Position numbers and translations under genes: made by a program. A DNA stretch of 42,720 nucleotides from Crocinitomicaceae bacterium (GTDB lineage: Bacteria > Bacteroidota > Bacteroidia > Flavobacteriales_D > Sanyastnellaceae): NCBI GenBank assembly GCA_002690915.1, contig NZGF01000047.1:1-42720 (forward strand). Reading direction: 5' to 3'. The notes under the pieces are model-generated. The model was not told the DNA's origin, did not search any database, and saw nothing but the letters and a program-made list of their open reading frames with translations. Within the stretch, counting starts at the first letter, position 1. Each line of letters begins with the position of its first letter. This document shows positions 27,773 to 35,426 of this stretch, piece after piece.

Positions 27773-28399
27773 TCAATATCGGACCTCATACCGCTTCTCC
27801 ACTGTACCGTCGTCGTAGATAAAAAACAGCAATTGATTCGGCTCGGGGTTCACTTCCCGGCCTGTGATGTCTACGATGGAAACCAGCTGCCGTGTCGTTG
27901 GGCCGAATCCCAAAGCAACGGTTCCAATGCTCGATGGCTCGCCGGCATAGGTTCCGACCGCACCACCAAGGGTCCAAGACCCGATAAAGGAGCCAGGGAT
28001 GATTTCCGTCTCTTCCCAAGTCAAGTAGTCTTCAATGCGGCACGACACAGGATTTCCATCATAGTAAATGGATGAATCATTGGTGAGGAGTACGGATACA
28101 AACAAGGTATCCGTGATGGGTACGTTGTGACCGAAGGCTACAAAGTTGTTGTCGACCAAGGTCTCTTCGTGCACCACATTGCCCTCCTCATCGGTAAACA
28201 GCCACTCCATAACATTTTCAGTGTTCGGCCAAGTGAGGTAGCCGCCCGGGTGATACAGATGCAACGCGGTTTCTTGGGATCCAACATTGACCACCAAGGC
28301 CATGGAGTCGCACCCCACTGAGGTGATCTGGGCTTGCAGTTGTCCAGCGGTCCCGAGCATCAGGAGCAAGGCGAAGGTGAGTAGGGGTGCATTTTTCAT
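27773..28399 (-). CDS. Exported paralog B with shared N-domain and short C-terminal sorting-like motif
   Basis: 208 residues. Signal peptide APLLTFALLLMLGTAGQLQAQ. Residues about 24-150 are homologous to paralog A: SQETALHLYHPGGYLTWP, EGNVVHEETLVD, ITDTLFVSVLLTNDS, IEDYLTWEE, GSWTLGGAVG. The C-terminus differs: after a Ser/Gly linker it ends VSIVDITGREVNPEPNQLLF and then IYDDGTVEKRYEVRY, a DxxGRE...DDGTxEK ending seen in Bacteroidota T9SS-type cargo as a short variant. It is the first gene of the minus-strand array; the regulator follows after 89 bp. Function unknown. The paired paralogs on either side of a TPR-LuxR protein suggest they may act as its ligand, partner or output. Confidence 0.82.
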   Translation of the reverse strand: MKNAPLLTFALLLMLGTAGQLQAQITSVGCDSMALVVNVGSQETALHLYHPGGYLTWPNTENVMEWLFTDEEGNVVHEETLVDNNFVAFGHNVPITDTLFVSVLLTNDSSIYYDGNPVSCRIEDYLTWEETEIIPGSFIGSWTLGGAVGTYAGEPSSIGTVALGFGPTTRQLVSIVDITGREVNPEPNQLLFFIYDDGTVEKRYEVRY

Positions 28400-28470
28400 A
28401 GAAGAAGGTCTTTGGATTTAGAGGGTTCACTTTTCTGCCATCGAATTACGGCTTTTGTAACGGGAAAAAA

Positions 28471-28493
28471 TTCACGCACAGGGGTGAAAAGCC
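28471..28493. promoter_or_regulatory. Shared dyad element, copy C
   Basis: TTCACGCACAGGGGTGAA followed by AAGCC, 71 bp upstream of paralog B on the minus strand and about 130 bp upstream of the FAS1 gene on the plus strand. It is identical to copy A over 20 bases. Because it is a dyad in a divergent intergenic region, it could control either or both directions. Confidence 0.6.
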
Positions 28494-28622
28494 ACCGGTA
28501 CACCGTCCCAATCGAACCCCATGCCTCTTTTGTTGTTATTCATACCAATATAAGGCAAATAGATGCCCAATGCTGTCACCACTGGTATGCGCAGTGGGTT
28601 CCTTATACTGAATCCTCAATAA

Positions 28623-30827
28623 ATGAAACACCTCACCCTCCTTTTCATTTTCGCCGGCTTGAACGCGGCTTTTGCACAGGCTCAATGCGAAGCAGACGCT
28701 ACCGTCTACCTGACCGACTTCATTTTCACACCGAGCGATTTCACGGTTTCCGTGGGACAAACCGTCGCCTTCGTAAACGCGGAAGGCACGCACAACGTCG
28801 ACGGCACTGCCGAGAGCAATCCCGTCGCCTTCTTTCTTGAGGAAACCGAAGGCAACATCGACGGCGTCTGCATGGGCACGGTCACTTTCGACGTGCCGGG
28901 TGTCTATACGTTTACTTCTTCCATTGGGGTGCAGCCAGAACTCGGCATGACCGGGACGATCGTGGTGGATGCCGAGACGCTGTCGGATGTGATGGCTGAT
29001 TTCACTGGAGGTGGCGAATTGGAAAACCTTGCCGCTTGGCAGTCCTGCTGGGCGTTCACCACATATTACAGCGCCAATTACATCAACGGACAGTCGGGGA
29101 ACACCGGCTGGGTGGGAGGTGTTGACCTCGCCGGCAACGAAGAATACACCGTTTTCGTTCCGACCGATGCAGCTGTTAATGACTTAATGGAACTGATGAA
29201 CCTGAGCCAATTCGACATGCTCGCATTCTACGATATGATTCCGGCATTGGCTTACCACATTGTCCCCGGCATCTACATGGCGAGTGACCTGGAAAATGGT
29301 ATGCTGTTGCCCACGGCAGAAGGCCAATCAGTCTCCATTTCCATCGGAGATGCCGGCGCGATGGTGGATGACGCGAACATCATTTATGCAGACATCACAG
29401 CTTTTAATGGTGTGATTCACGTCATCGATGACATCCTTGCTCCGGCGGGCTACCCCGGCGCCACGACATGGGATGTCATCGTCCAAAGCCCAGACCACAC
29501 CATCCTCGAGCAAGCACTTATGGCCGAAGGATTGGATGAGGCACTGCGCGGCCAACCCATCTTAAACGACAACGAACCGGCCGAAGGTCCTTTCACGGTC
29601 TTCGCCCCAACAGACGATGCCTTTTTTGCCTTAGCAGAGGCCAACGGATTTGAGAGCGTCCAAGCCCTACTCGGATCCCAATTCATCGATGACATCCTGG
29701 ATGCGCACCTCGTTGAAGCGGTCTACGAAAGCGGAGACCTATACAACGGGCAGAATTTACCGTCGTACAACAATGCGGGAATCATTAACATCACCTTTGA
29801 TGAGGTGGGAATCGAGGCCAACACGGCCCCCATCATCCAGGCCGACATGCTGGCATACAACGGTGTGGTGCATTCTTTGGGCGAAGTGATGCCATTTGAC
29901 TTCCCCGATCCAGAAGGCACCTGCGGCTCATGGACCATCACCATGACATGCAGCAACGGCGGCCCCGACGGTTGGGAAGGTTCTTCGCTTCATGTGTTTG
30001 CAGATGGGACTCAAATGGCTGCCGAAACCATGATGACCGTCGGCAGCGAGTCGTTTTCCATCCCGGTGGACGAGGGAAGTCGACTTGACGTCATTTACAA
30101 CAACGCAGGTTGGGGCGCATACCACGGCTACAGCGTCACCGACCAAAACGGCACCATCGTTTTCAGCAGCAGTGGGACACCTCTCAGTGTCTACGGCCTC
30201 AATCCTTGTGAAGAGGAACCCAGCTGTGGCCTCATCGAAATCACCTTCACCGACAACTCATACGACGGCTGGTATGGAGGCAACATGGGTGTCTTCTCCG
30301 AATCGGGCCTTGAAGCCAACATCTTCTTCAACCCCGATTTTGACGGAGACGGGTACGCGGATTACCAAGGATTCTCCACCCGAACCGTCATGGTTACTGT
30401 TGACGAAGGAGAAGTGGACTTCCTCGTCAGCTCACCTGTGGTGTACCCCACGCAATGCGGCTACACGGTAAAGAATCCTGAAGGCGACATCATCATTGAT
30501 GAAACGAACACCAACGAAGCTCCACCAAGCACCCTGAATTACGTGATTTGCGAAAGCACTGCATCGAGTGCCACAGAAGCGGAGTCGACCGATCGATCCA
30601 TCTCCATCTTCCCCAATCCAGTCTTCACCACCGCCCAGCTCCAAGGCTTCCGTGCTGACGACGCATGGGAAGTAGACATCATGAACCTGCAGGGGCAAGT
30701 GGTTCATCAGCAAAGTGGACTGGGCAATGGCATCCTGGATGTTTCCAACATACCTGCCGGTATTTACGCGGTGCAACTGAAGCAGAGCGACAGCGTTGTC
30801 AAAGTTTTGCGATTCCTCAAGGACTAG
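28623..30827 (+). CDS. Exported cupredoxin-like / FAS1 adhesin with T9SS tail
   Basis: 734 residues. Signal peptide LTLLFIFAGLNAAFAQ. Residues about 25-120 form a plastocyanin-like fold (FTPSDFTVSVGQTVAFVNAEGTHNV..., then GVYTFTSSIGVQPELGMTGTIVV). The usual Cys-x-x-His copper ligands near YTF are replaced (TSSIGV); only the Met and the upstream His remain, so copper binding is probably lost. Two fasciclin (FAS1) domains follow: about 120-280 (YTVFVPTDAAVNDL, then ITAFNGVIHVIDDIL) and about 285-425 (FTVFAPTDDAFFAL, then MLAYNGVVHSLGEVM). Two DGW/DGWYGGN beta domains come next, then a T9SS domain (IFPNPVFTTAQL, PAGIYAVQLKQS). Probably a surface adhesion protein. Divergent from the paralog B array. 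Confidence 0.9.
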   Translation: MKHLTLLFIFAGLNAAFAQAQCEADATVYLTDFIFTPSDFTVSVGQTVAFVNAEGTHNVDGTAESNPVAFFLEETEGNIDGVCMGTVTFDVPGVYTFTSSIGVQPELGMTGTIVVDAETLSDVMADFTGGGELENLAAWQSCWAFTTYYSANYINGQSGNTGWVGGVDLAGNEEYTVFVPTDAAVNDLMELMNLSQFDMLAFYDMIPALAYHIVPGIYMASDLENGMLLPTAEGQSVSISIGDAGAMVDDANIIYADITAFNGVIHVIDDILAPAGYPGATTWDVIVQSPDHTILEQALMAEGLDEALRGQPILNDNEPAEGPFTVFAPTDDAFFALAEANGFESVQALLGSQFIDDILDAHLVEAVYESGDLYNGQNLPSYNNAGIINITFDEVGIEANTAPIIQADMLAYNGVVHSLGEVMPFDFPDPEGTCGSWTITMTCSNGGPDGWEGSSLHVFADGTQMAAETMMTVGSESFSIPVDEGSRLDVIYNNAGWGAYHGYSVTDQNGTIVFSSSGTPLSVYGLNPCEEEPSCGLIEITFTDNSYDGWYGGNMGVFSESGLEANIFFNPDFDGDGYADYQGFSTRTVMVTVDEGEVDFLVSSPVVYPTQCGYTVKNPEGDIIIDETNTNEAPPSTLNYVICESTASSATEAESTDRSISIFPNPVFTTAQLQGFRADDAWEVDIMNLQGQVVHQQSGLGNGILDVSNIPAGIYAVQLKQSDSVVKVLRFLKD

Positions 30828-30889
30828 TGCTGCAGAAAATTCAGGTATGCAGCGGATGCATTGGAATAATTCTGATTGTTCGCAAAATG

Positions 30890-30924
30890 AAAATCCCCGT
30901 CTCCATTGCTGGGACGAGGATTTT
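30890..30924. terminator. Bidirectional hairpin between convergent genes
   Basis: AAAATCC-C-CGTC-T-CC pairs with GGGACG-A-GGATTTT around ATTGCT, with one mismatch and one bulge. T-runs of four follow on both strands. It lies 62 bp after the FAS1 stop and about 50 bp below the lipoprotein stop, so it can serve both convergent genes. Confidence 0.65.
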
Positions 30925-30972
30925 CTGGGTAGCCTGTTAGACGCATGTGCCCAACAGCAATTTGCACTGGGC

Positions 30973-31500
30973 TTATTCAGCCGCTTGCATCATTTGCTCC
31001 ATAACCTCAGGATTTTCCGCTAGCAGTGCATTGAACGTAGCAGTCCAATCACCATAGTGCGCAAGATTGGTCATCTCACCTGCCTCGTTGAATTCAAAAC
31101 TTCCATATGCCATTAGCTGTTGGGTTGCTTCGCCCATCTGCATCTGCCATTGACCATAATATCGGACGCTGCCGTCAACCTCAAAGTTTACCGAGTCAAC
31201 GCCCGGGAGGTACACCGATTCCTGGAGATCCATGCTCAAAAGAGATGTGAACATCCCGTACTGCTCAATGGCTTCTTCCTTGCTCCGATCGACTTCATTG
31301 AACCCGGTGCCGACATCCGTGAAATCTGCAGCATAAATGGAAGGGTCGATTTCGCCGGCTTGAAAACCAGCAAACATTCGCTCCACTGTAGCCTGGTTCT
31401 TTTCGTACGTAGACATGTCAACTTCAGGACAGTCGACAGGGCTCTGGTTACAACTTACGATAAGCAGAATCGCAGAGCTCAAAATCAAAATATTTTTCAT
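30973..31500 (-). CDS. NTF2/SnoaL-like lipoprotein
   Basis: 175 residues from ATG at 31500; the upstream extension is ignored because KNILILSSAILLIVSC-N is a lipoprotein signal. The mature domain has the NTF2-like pattern: an N-terminal helix (YEKNQATVERMFAGFQAGEID), a strand with DFTDVGTGFNEVDRSKEE, then beta strands (VNFEVDGSVRYYGQWQMQM, AYGSFEFNEAGEMTNLAHYGDW) forming a cone-shaped sheet. Such folds bind small ligands or act as enzymes; no catalytic dyad is obvious. A candidate -33/-7 promoter lies upstream. The gene stands alone and is convergent with the FAS1 gene. Confidence 0.75.
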   Translation of the reverse strand: MKNILILSSAILLIVSCNQSPVDCPEVDMSTYEKNQATVERMFAGFQAGEIDPSIYAADFTDVGTGFNEVDRSKEEAIEQYGMFTSLLSMDLQESVYLPGVDSVNFEVDGSVRYYGQWQMQMGEATQQLMAYGSFEFNEAGEMTNLAHYGDWTATFNALLAENPEVMEQMMQAAE

Positions 31501-31836
31501 GTAGATTAAGTTAGATGGCGGTGAAAGTACATCCAATTCGTACATGTAACAACTTCGAAAGGTGGAATGAGGGTTAGCAGGGCTTTCTAGGAAAGACAGC
31601 GGGGCCTTGACGATATTCTTCAGTCATTGACCAAGCAACGCAAAAGAAACCAATCTCGGTGCAAATAAATTCATTTGTCCTCTCTACCAGTTCGCCTTTT
31701 ATTTGGTCATTTTATCGAGACGCTGTGTCAGCAAAAATCTCTGTAATTCGCAGTCTTATATCCTTATGCGTTTGCCAGATTTCATAAATTGCTTCGTCTT
31801 AAGTCGAGGTGGAATGTGTTGAAAATAATGTAAAGA
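31501..31836. other. AT-rich 336-bp intergenic region
   Basis: No gene is seen between the divergent lipoprotein and GT9 genes. The lipoprotein promoter sits at one end. The rest is AT-rich without clear repeats or hairpins. This marks a shift to lower GC that continues through the next two genes. Confidence 0.4.
31522..31552 (-). promoter_or_regulatory. -33/-7 promoter of the NTF2-like lipoprotein
   Basis: On the minus strand TTG (31552-31550), a 20-bp spacer, and TACTTTCA (31529-31522; 7 of 8 to TAnnTTTG) match the Bacteroidota promoter form. The box ends 21 bp before the ATG at 31500, supporting that start. Confidence 0.5.
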
Positions 31837-32751
31837 GTGGCCGGGAATCAACGATACGAAAAGTTGGCTATACGTTTGCCTAATTGGCTTGGAGATACGC
31901 TTATGACATACCCTCTGTTATTGCGACTATCCAATGCCGGAGTTGACTTTACATGTTTCGGACATCCAGCAGCACGAGCTATTTTTTCAGCAACCAATTT
32001 CTCCGTGGTCGGTGATTCTCGAATACGAGATACGTTTTGGCTAGCTCGTCGATACCGTGACGAAGGATTTTCTCATGCTATTCTCTGTCCATCTTCCTTG
32101 TCAGCACTATTGCCAACAAAGATTGCGAGACTACCGTCCATCGGTCATCACTTTTTGTGTTCACATCGCATCCCGATTAGCTCCAACATGCATCGTGTAG
32201 AGCAATACTGCGATCTGGGTAGATCTTTCATCGAGGACGTTAACACGCTAAAAGCTGAAGATGGCTTTATTCCGGTCGATCCAGAGAGCCAGCACATCGC
32301 AAAGAATTTAGTGAAGGATGTCCTTGATGAACCCTTCATTGTCGTTTGCCCGTACGCTGCCAACCTGCACAAGGGCCAGAATAAGGAATGGCCTTACTGG
32401 AATGATTTTATAGAGAGTTACGAGGGTAGAGCAATACTGGGTGTTGTGGCAAAAGGTGACAAGGCTCGCTTTCAAAAAGAGTACCCTGGAAAACCGGTTA
32501 TTGCTGCGGACCTCCCCATTACAGCAGCTGTGATGCGTCTTGCTGATTGTGTCCTCACCAATGACAGTGGCGCCATGCATCTCGCATCTTTTTTCGGAGC
32601 TCCAGTTTTAGGTCTTTTTGGAGTCACTGATGCGAATGAAACCCGTCCATGGCACGGCAATTATCTAACGTCTCATGAAGCGGAGTGGGTGCGCGTTGAG
32701 GAGGTGGTGACCTATTTGAATCAAAATCACTTTCCAACGGTTATGAAATAG
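31837..32751 (+). CDS. Glycosyltransferase family 9 (heptosyltransferase-like)
   Basis: 304 residues, GTG start; an in-frame stop lies 6 bp upstream, so no earlier start is possible. The N-terminus LAIRLPNWLGDTLMTYPLL is the family-9 signature (ADP-heptose:LPS heptosyltransferase type). A second half has CPYAANLHKGQNKEWPYWNDF and the donor-binding DCVLTNDSGAMHLASFFGAPVLGLFG, with the conserved D-SG-MH-A. It transfers a sugar, likely heptose, onto lipid A-core or a similar surface glycan on the cytoplasmic face of the inner membrane. Slightly short for the family (320-350 usual). Codon usage is AT-richer than genes to the left. The next gene starts 16 bp later, suggesting an operon. Confidence 0.87.
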   Translation: MAGNQRYEKLAIRLPNWLGDTLMTYPLLLRLSNAGVDFTCFGHPAARAIFSATNFSVVGDSRIRDTFWLARRYRDEGFSHAILCPSSLSALLPTKIARLPSIGHHFLCSHRIPISSNMHRVEQYCDLGRSFIEDVNTLKAEDGFIPVDPESQHIAKNLVKDVLDEPFIVVCPYAANLHKGQNKEWPYWNDFIESYEGRAILGVVAKGDKARFQKEYPGKPVIAADLPITAAVMRLADCVLTNDSGAMHLASFFGAPVLGLFGVTDANETRPWHGNYLTSHEAEWVRVEEVVTYLNQNHFPTVMK

Positions 32752-32767
32752 GTGCAATGGTAATTTC

Positions 32768-34048
32768 ATGGTAAAAGCGTTAGATAGACGGCAAAAAAGC
32801 AAGTCCGATTGGCTCCGTTACGGTGATGAAATGCGGCGTCCACTGCTCGTGAATTCTGATTTCGGCAAATCAAACAAAATCGTAATTGTTGGCGGCGGCT
32901 TATCAGGGTTATGCTGCGCTTATCGAATTGCTGAAAAAAGACCGGATATCGAAATTGTTATTCTCGAAAAGAACAATTGTCTTGGAGGAGTGATCAAGAC
33001 ATGGCGTGATGGAGAATGGATATGCGATGTGGCGGTGAATGCGGCTAGGCCACACCCTTCTTTCTGGAGGCTCGTGCAGGACCTGGGTTTATCAGACGCG
33101 TTTAAGTCATCAAATCCAAAAGCAAAAGCAAGGTGGATTTTGATAAATGACGTGCCGCATAAGTTGTCCTTTCTGTCTTTATTTAAAATCGGTCCCTTCA
33201 ACCTGTGGAGGTCCATTTTAAAGTCAAGATTAGGTGGACAGTCAGTCGCAGATACAATCCCGCATACTGAAATTTCAGATGCTCTTTGTCTCGGGATTGT
33301 GAATGACCGTGCTTCAAATGTTGATGCCGACTTCTTGATACCGTCGATTACAGGATTAGGTGGTAAACCGCCTTTACCTTCAGCATTACTCAGGCAAAAA
33401 ATCAAATCAACCTATCCAATTTTTACGCCTAAAAATGGAACACTGGCATCTTTTCAAGATGGCATGTCTACACTCATTGAGTCATTAACGGAAAAACTGG
33501 AAAGCCTCGAGAACGTAACGATCAAATTGAATTCCAAGCCCTCCAGTGCCGATGAGGTTGCGCGAGACTTCCAGATTCCGCAGTCTGCAGTCGTTTGGTC
33601 CGCACCAGGAAAGCTGATAGACGGGGGAATGACTGAAATTTCAGTGTTCGCAATCGGTTATCATAAAAGCCAAGTCAGCCATATCGAAGAAGGCTACGGC
33701 ACATTAATTCCTGATGAGAAATATCCAATAAGTGGAATTTTGCACGAAAGCGACTGCCACAGCACAAAACGTGCCCCAGACGATCATAGGTTGTTTCGCT
33801 TAATGGTTCCACACAGGCGATGGAATCAATCGAAGGACTCGGTGCTTACCTGCGCTGAGCAATTACTTGCCGCCAATCCTGCCATTTTCAGTTGCATAGG
33901 CACTCGAAAAATACCGACTTACAGGCCGGGACACATGATGAAAATCACGCAAACTCCATTGAACTGCTCCTACGTTGGATGGGGAGTCAGTGGTGTGTCA
34001 ATTACCCACGTGGTTGCTGAAGCGGAACGGCTAGCAGCCTTGTTGTAA
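32768..34048 (+). CDS. hemY: Protoporphyrinogen oxidase-like FAD flavoprotein (HemY/PPOX family)
   Basis: 426 residues, a little short for PPOX (450-470). A Rossmann FAD motif lies at about residue 37 (IVIVGGGLSGLCCAYRI), then VILEKNNCLGGVIKTWRDGEW. PPOX-type sequence follows: FWRLVQDLGLSDAF and NPKAKARWILINDVPHKL, the latter a close match to the NPKA-R-YI--G-LH-LP block. TPKNGTLASFQDGMSTLIESL and a C-terminal SYVGWGVSGVSITHVV segment complete the flavin site. It would oxidise protoporphyrinogen IX, the step after HemN, and so may complete the pathway encoded at 12.7-20.4 kb. The usual GP/GAN-S substrate motif is NAARP here, which leaves some doubt. The first 30 residues look non-conserved; a start at ATG 32831 is possible. 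It follows a GT9 gene. Confidence 0.72.
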   Translation: MVKALDRRQKSKSDWLRYGDEMRRPLLVNSDFGKSNKIVIVGGGLSGLCCAYRIAEKRPDIEIVILEKNNCLGGVIKTWRDGEWICDVAVNAARPHPSFWRLVQDLGLSDAFKSSNPKAKARWILINDVPHKLSFLSLFKIGPFNLWRSILKSRLGGQSVADTIPHTEISDALCLGIVNDRASNVDADFLIPSITGLGGKPPLPSALLRQKIKSTYPIFTPKNGTLASFQDGMSTLIESLTEKLESLENVTIKLNSKPSSADEVARDFQIPQSAVVWSAPGKLIDGGMTEISVFAIGYHKSQVSHIEEGYGTLIPDEKYPISGILHESDCHSTKRAPDDHRLFRLMVPHRRWNQSKDSVLTCAEQLLAANPAIFSCIGTRKIPTYRPGHMMKITQTPLNCSYVGWGVSGVSITHVVAEAERLAALL

Positions 34049-34195
34049 TTTGATAAACTGGACCACTTGGCGACCCCTTAAACGTGCTCAGGCCGGCCCC
34101 ATTGCGAAAAGTGACGAATCAATTGACTGCGAAAATGCCGGCTCAGAGCCGCTAATGTCTCAGCTTCAGCTCAAACCATCAAAACTATCTGGACT

Positions 34196-35095
34196 TTAGA
34201 AAGGCCACGTTGCCCCAAACCAAGGTATCGGAATTGCCTCCCCATCCTCGGTAATCATCATCATCAAAGCAAACTCTCCCAACCTGTTCTTGTTGTTCTT
34301 CCACCACCTGCCGCCAACAGAAATCAGTAACTGTTCGCTGAAAAGCATGGGGTCTGCGAAGTAGTAATTTTCAGTGATGAGCCAAACCCTTGGATTGATC
34401 TCTTTGCATGCACTGAAATTGATCATTGGTGAAACTTGACCGTCAAAATTCAAGGCCGCAAAAGCGATGGACTGGTGGTTGTTTTGGTTTCCCCTGGTCA
34501 AGTTCACAAACGGAAAAAAGGTAGGGCCCAAGTCATAAAATCCAACTAAGCCCATCGCACCAACGGATGCATACACTTCATCGCTTAATTTGGCAGATGC
34601 CTTCATTGTCGCTCCGAAACCGATCCACGAAAGTGCGCCTCCGAGCATTAGGTTCTCGGTCACTTGGCCAGTTACGTTTAAGAGGAGCGGATTTAAATGT
34701 GCATATCCCTCTTCTTGCTCCATAGGCAGTGCCGAAGGTGCAAAAAAGTACCTCGAAGACTGAGGGGCACGGTCCGGATTGAGAATGCTTTGTTGAGCCC
34801 GCTGACTCGATGGGTTCATGCTCTGCGAACGCGCTCCAATCGGCGCATCCTGTATCGAAATCACATCGCTTTTGGGCAGAATGATCACACCGATTTCTGG
34901 TGTTTCCAATGTAATCTCCCTTCCATTATCGTCGATTAAATATCCACATCTCAAGACTTGTGTGACCATCGTTATGCAGACGTAACGCCTCTCTTGGGGT
35001 GATGAGCCCGTATCCTCTTGCGCCATTAAATCAGGGGCCATGAGAAGCAAACCCAAAAAAACGGCCAGCAATCGGAATTGTTTTAATTGTAACAT
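34196..35095 (-). CDS. Putative outer-membrane beta-barrel protein, unknown
   Basis: 299 residues. Signal peptide QFRLLAVFLGLLLMAPDLMAQ. After a short region with two Cys (YVCITMVTQVLRCGYLIDD) and a Ser/Gln-rich linker comes a series of amphipathic beta strands with Gly and aromatic ends (about 130-299). The last residue is Phe (GATWPF), the usual C-terminal signature of Gram-negative outer-membrane barrels. No family is recognised. It stands between the HemY-like gene (convergent, about 150 bp away) and another predicted barrel protein on the opposite strand. Confidence 0.7.
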   Translation of the reverse strand: MLQLKQFRLLAVFLGLLLMAPDLMAQEDTGSSPQERRYVCITMVTQVLRCGYLIDDNGREITLETPEIGVIILPKSDVISIQDAPIGARSQSMNPSSQRAQQSILNPDRAPQSSRYFFAPSALPMEQEEGYAHLNPLLLNVTGQVTENLMLGGALSWIGFGATMKASAKLSDEVYASVGAMGLVGFYDLGPTFFPFVNLTRGNQNNHQSIAFAALNFDGQVSPMINFSACKEINPRVWLITENYYFADPMLFSEQLLISVGGRWWKNNKNRLGEFALMMMITEDGEAIPIPWFGATWPF

Positions 35096-35160
35096 AAAGC
35101 AAGAATAGGGCGTTTTCGCTCAAAAATTGAATCCTTAACATCTCCACTGCCGCTCTGAAG

Positions 35161-35286
35161 TTAAGATTTCGGAACGAGCACACCGGTATGAACCGATTTA
35201 CCTCCTATTCTTTCGGCATCATCAAAGTCCAATGTCAAAACCAAAATGAGCACTGCACTTGCTCCAGCGAGGATGGAGTAAGTCAT
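35161..35286 (-). CDS. Possible small membrane protein, 41 aa
   Basis: MTYSILAGASAVLILVLTLDF gives one transmembrane helix, followed by a polar tail ending in VLVPKS. It lies 65 bp upstream of, and on the same strand as, the putative barrel protein. No family is recognised and it overlaps no other convincing gene. It may be real or chance. Confidence 0.3.
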   Translation of the reverse strand: MTYSILAGASAVLILVLTLDFDDAERIGGKSVHTGVLVPKS

Positions 35287-35300
35287 TCTATATTGCAGCA

Positions 35301-35426
35301 ATGAGAATACTTCTAACTTTTGTCTCAATTCTTTTCCTGGAAACGAGTGCTGTCCAGTGTTGGGCACAATACACCATGCCGAACGAAGACGCACCGCTGG
35401 ATATATCGCTGCAGCAGGAATCGTAG
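35301..35426 (+). CDS. Short signal-peptide ORF, 41 aa; possible displaced N-terminus
   Basis: MRILLTFVSILFLETSAVQC followed by WAQYTMPNED looks like a classic signal peptide with an A-Q cleavage site, then stops after 41 codons. It overlaps the start of the next plus-strand frame, which lacks an ATG start. Either this is a tiny exported peptide or a frameshift separates it from the downstream barrel protein. Confidence 0.3.
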   Translation: MRILLTFVSILFLETSAVQCWAQYTMPNEDAPLDISLQQES

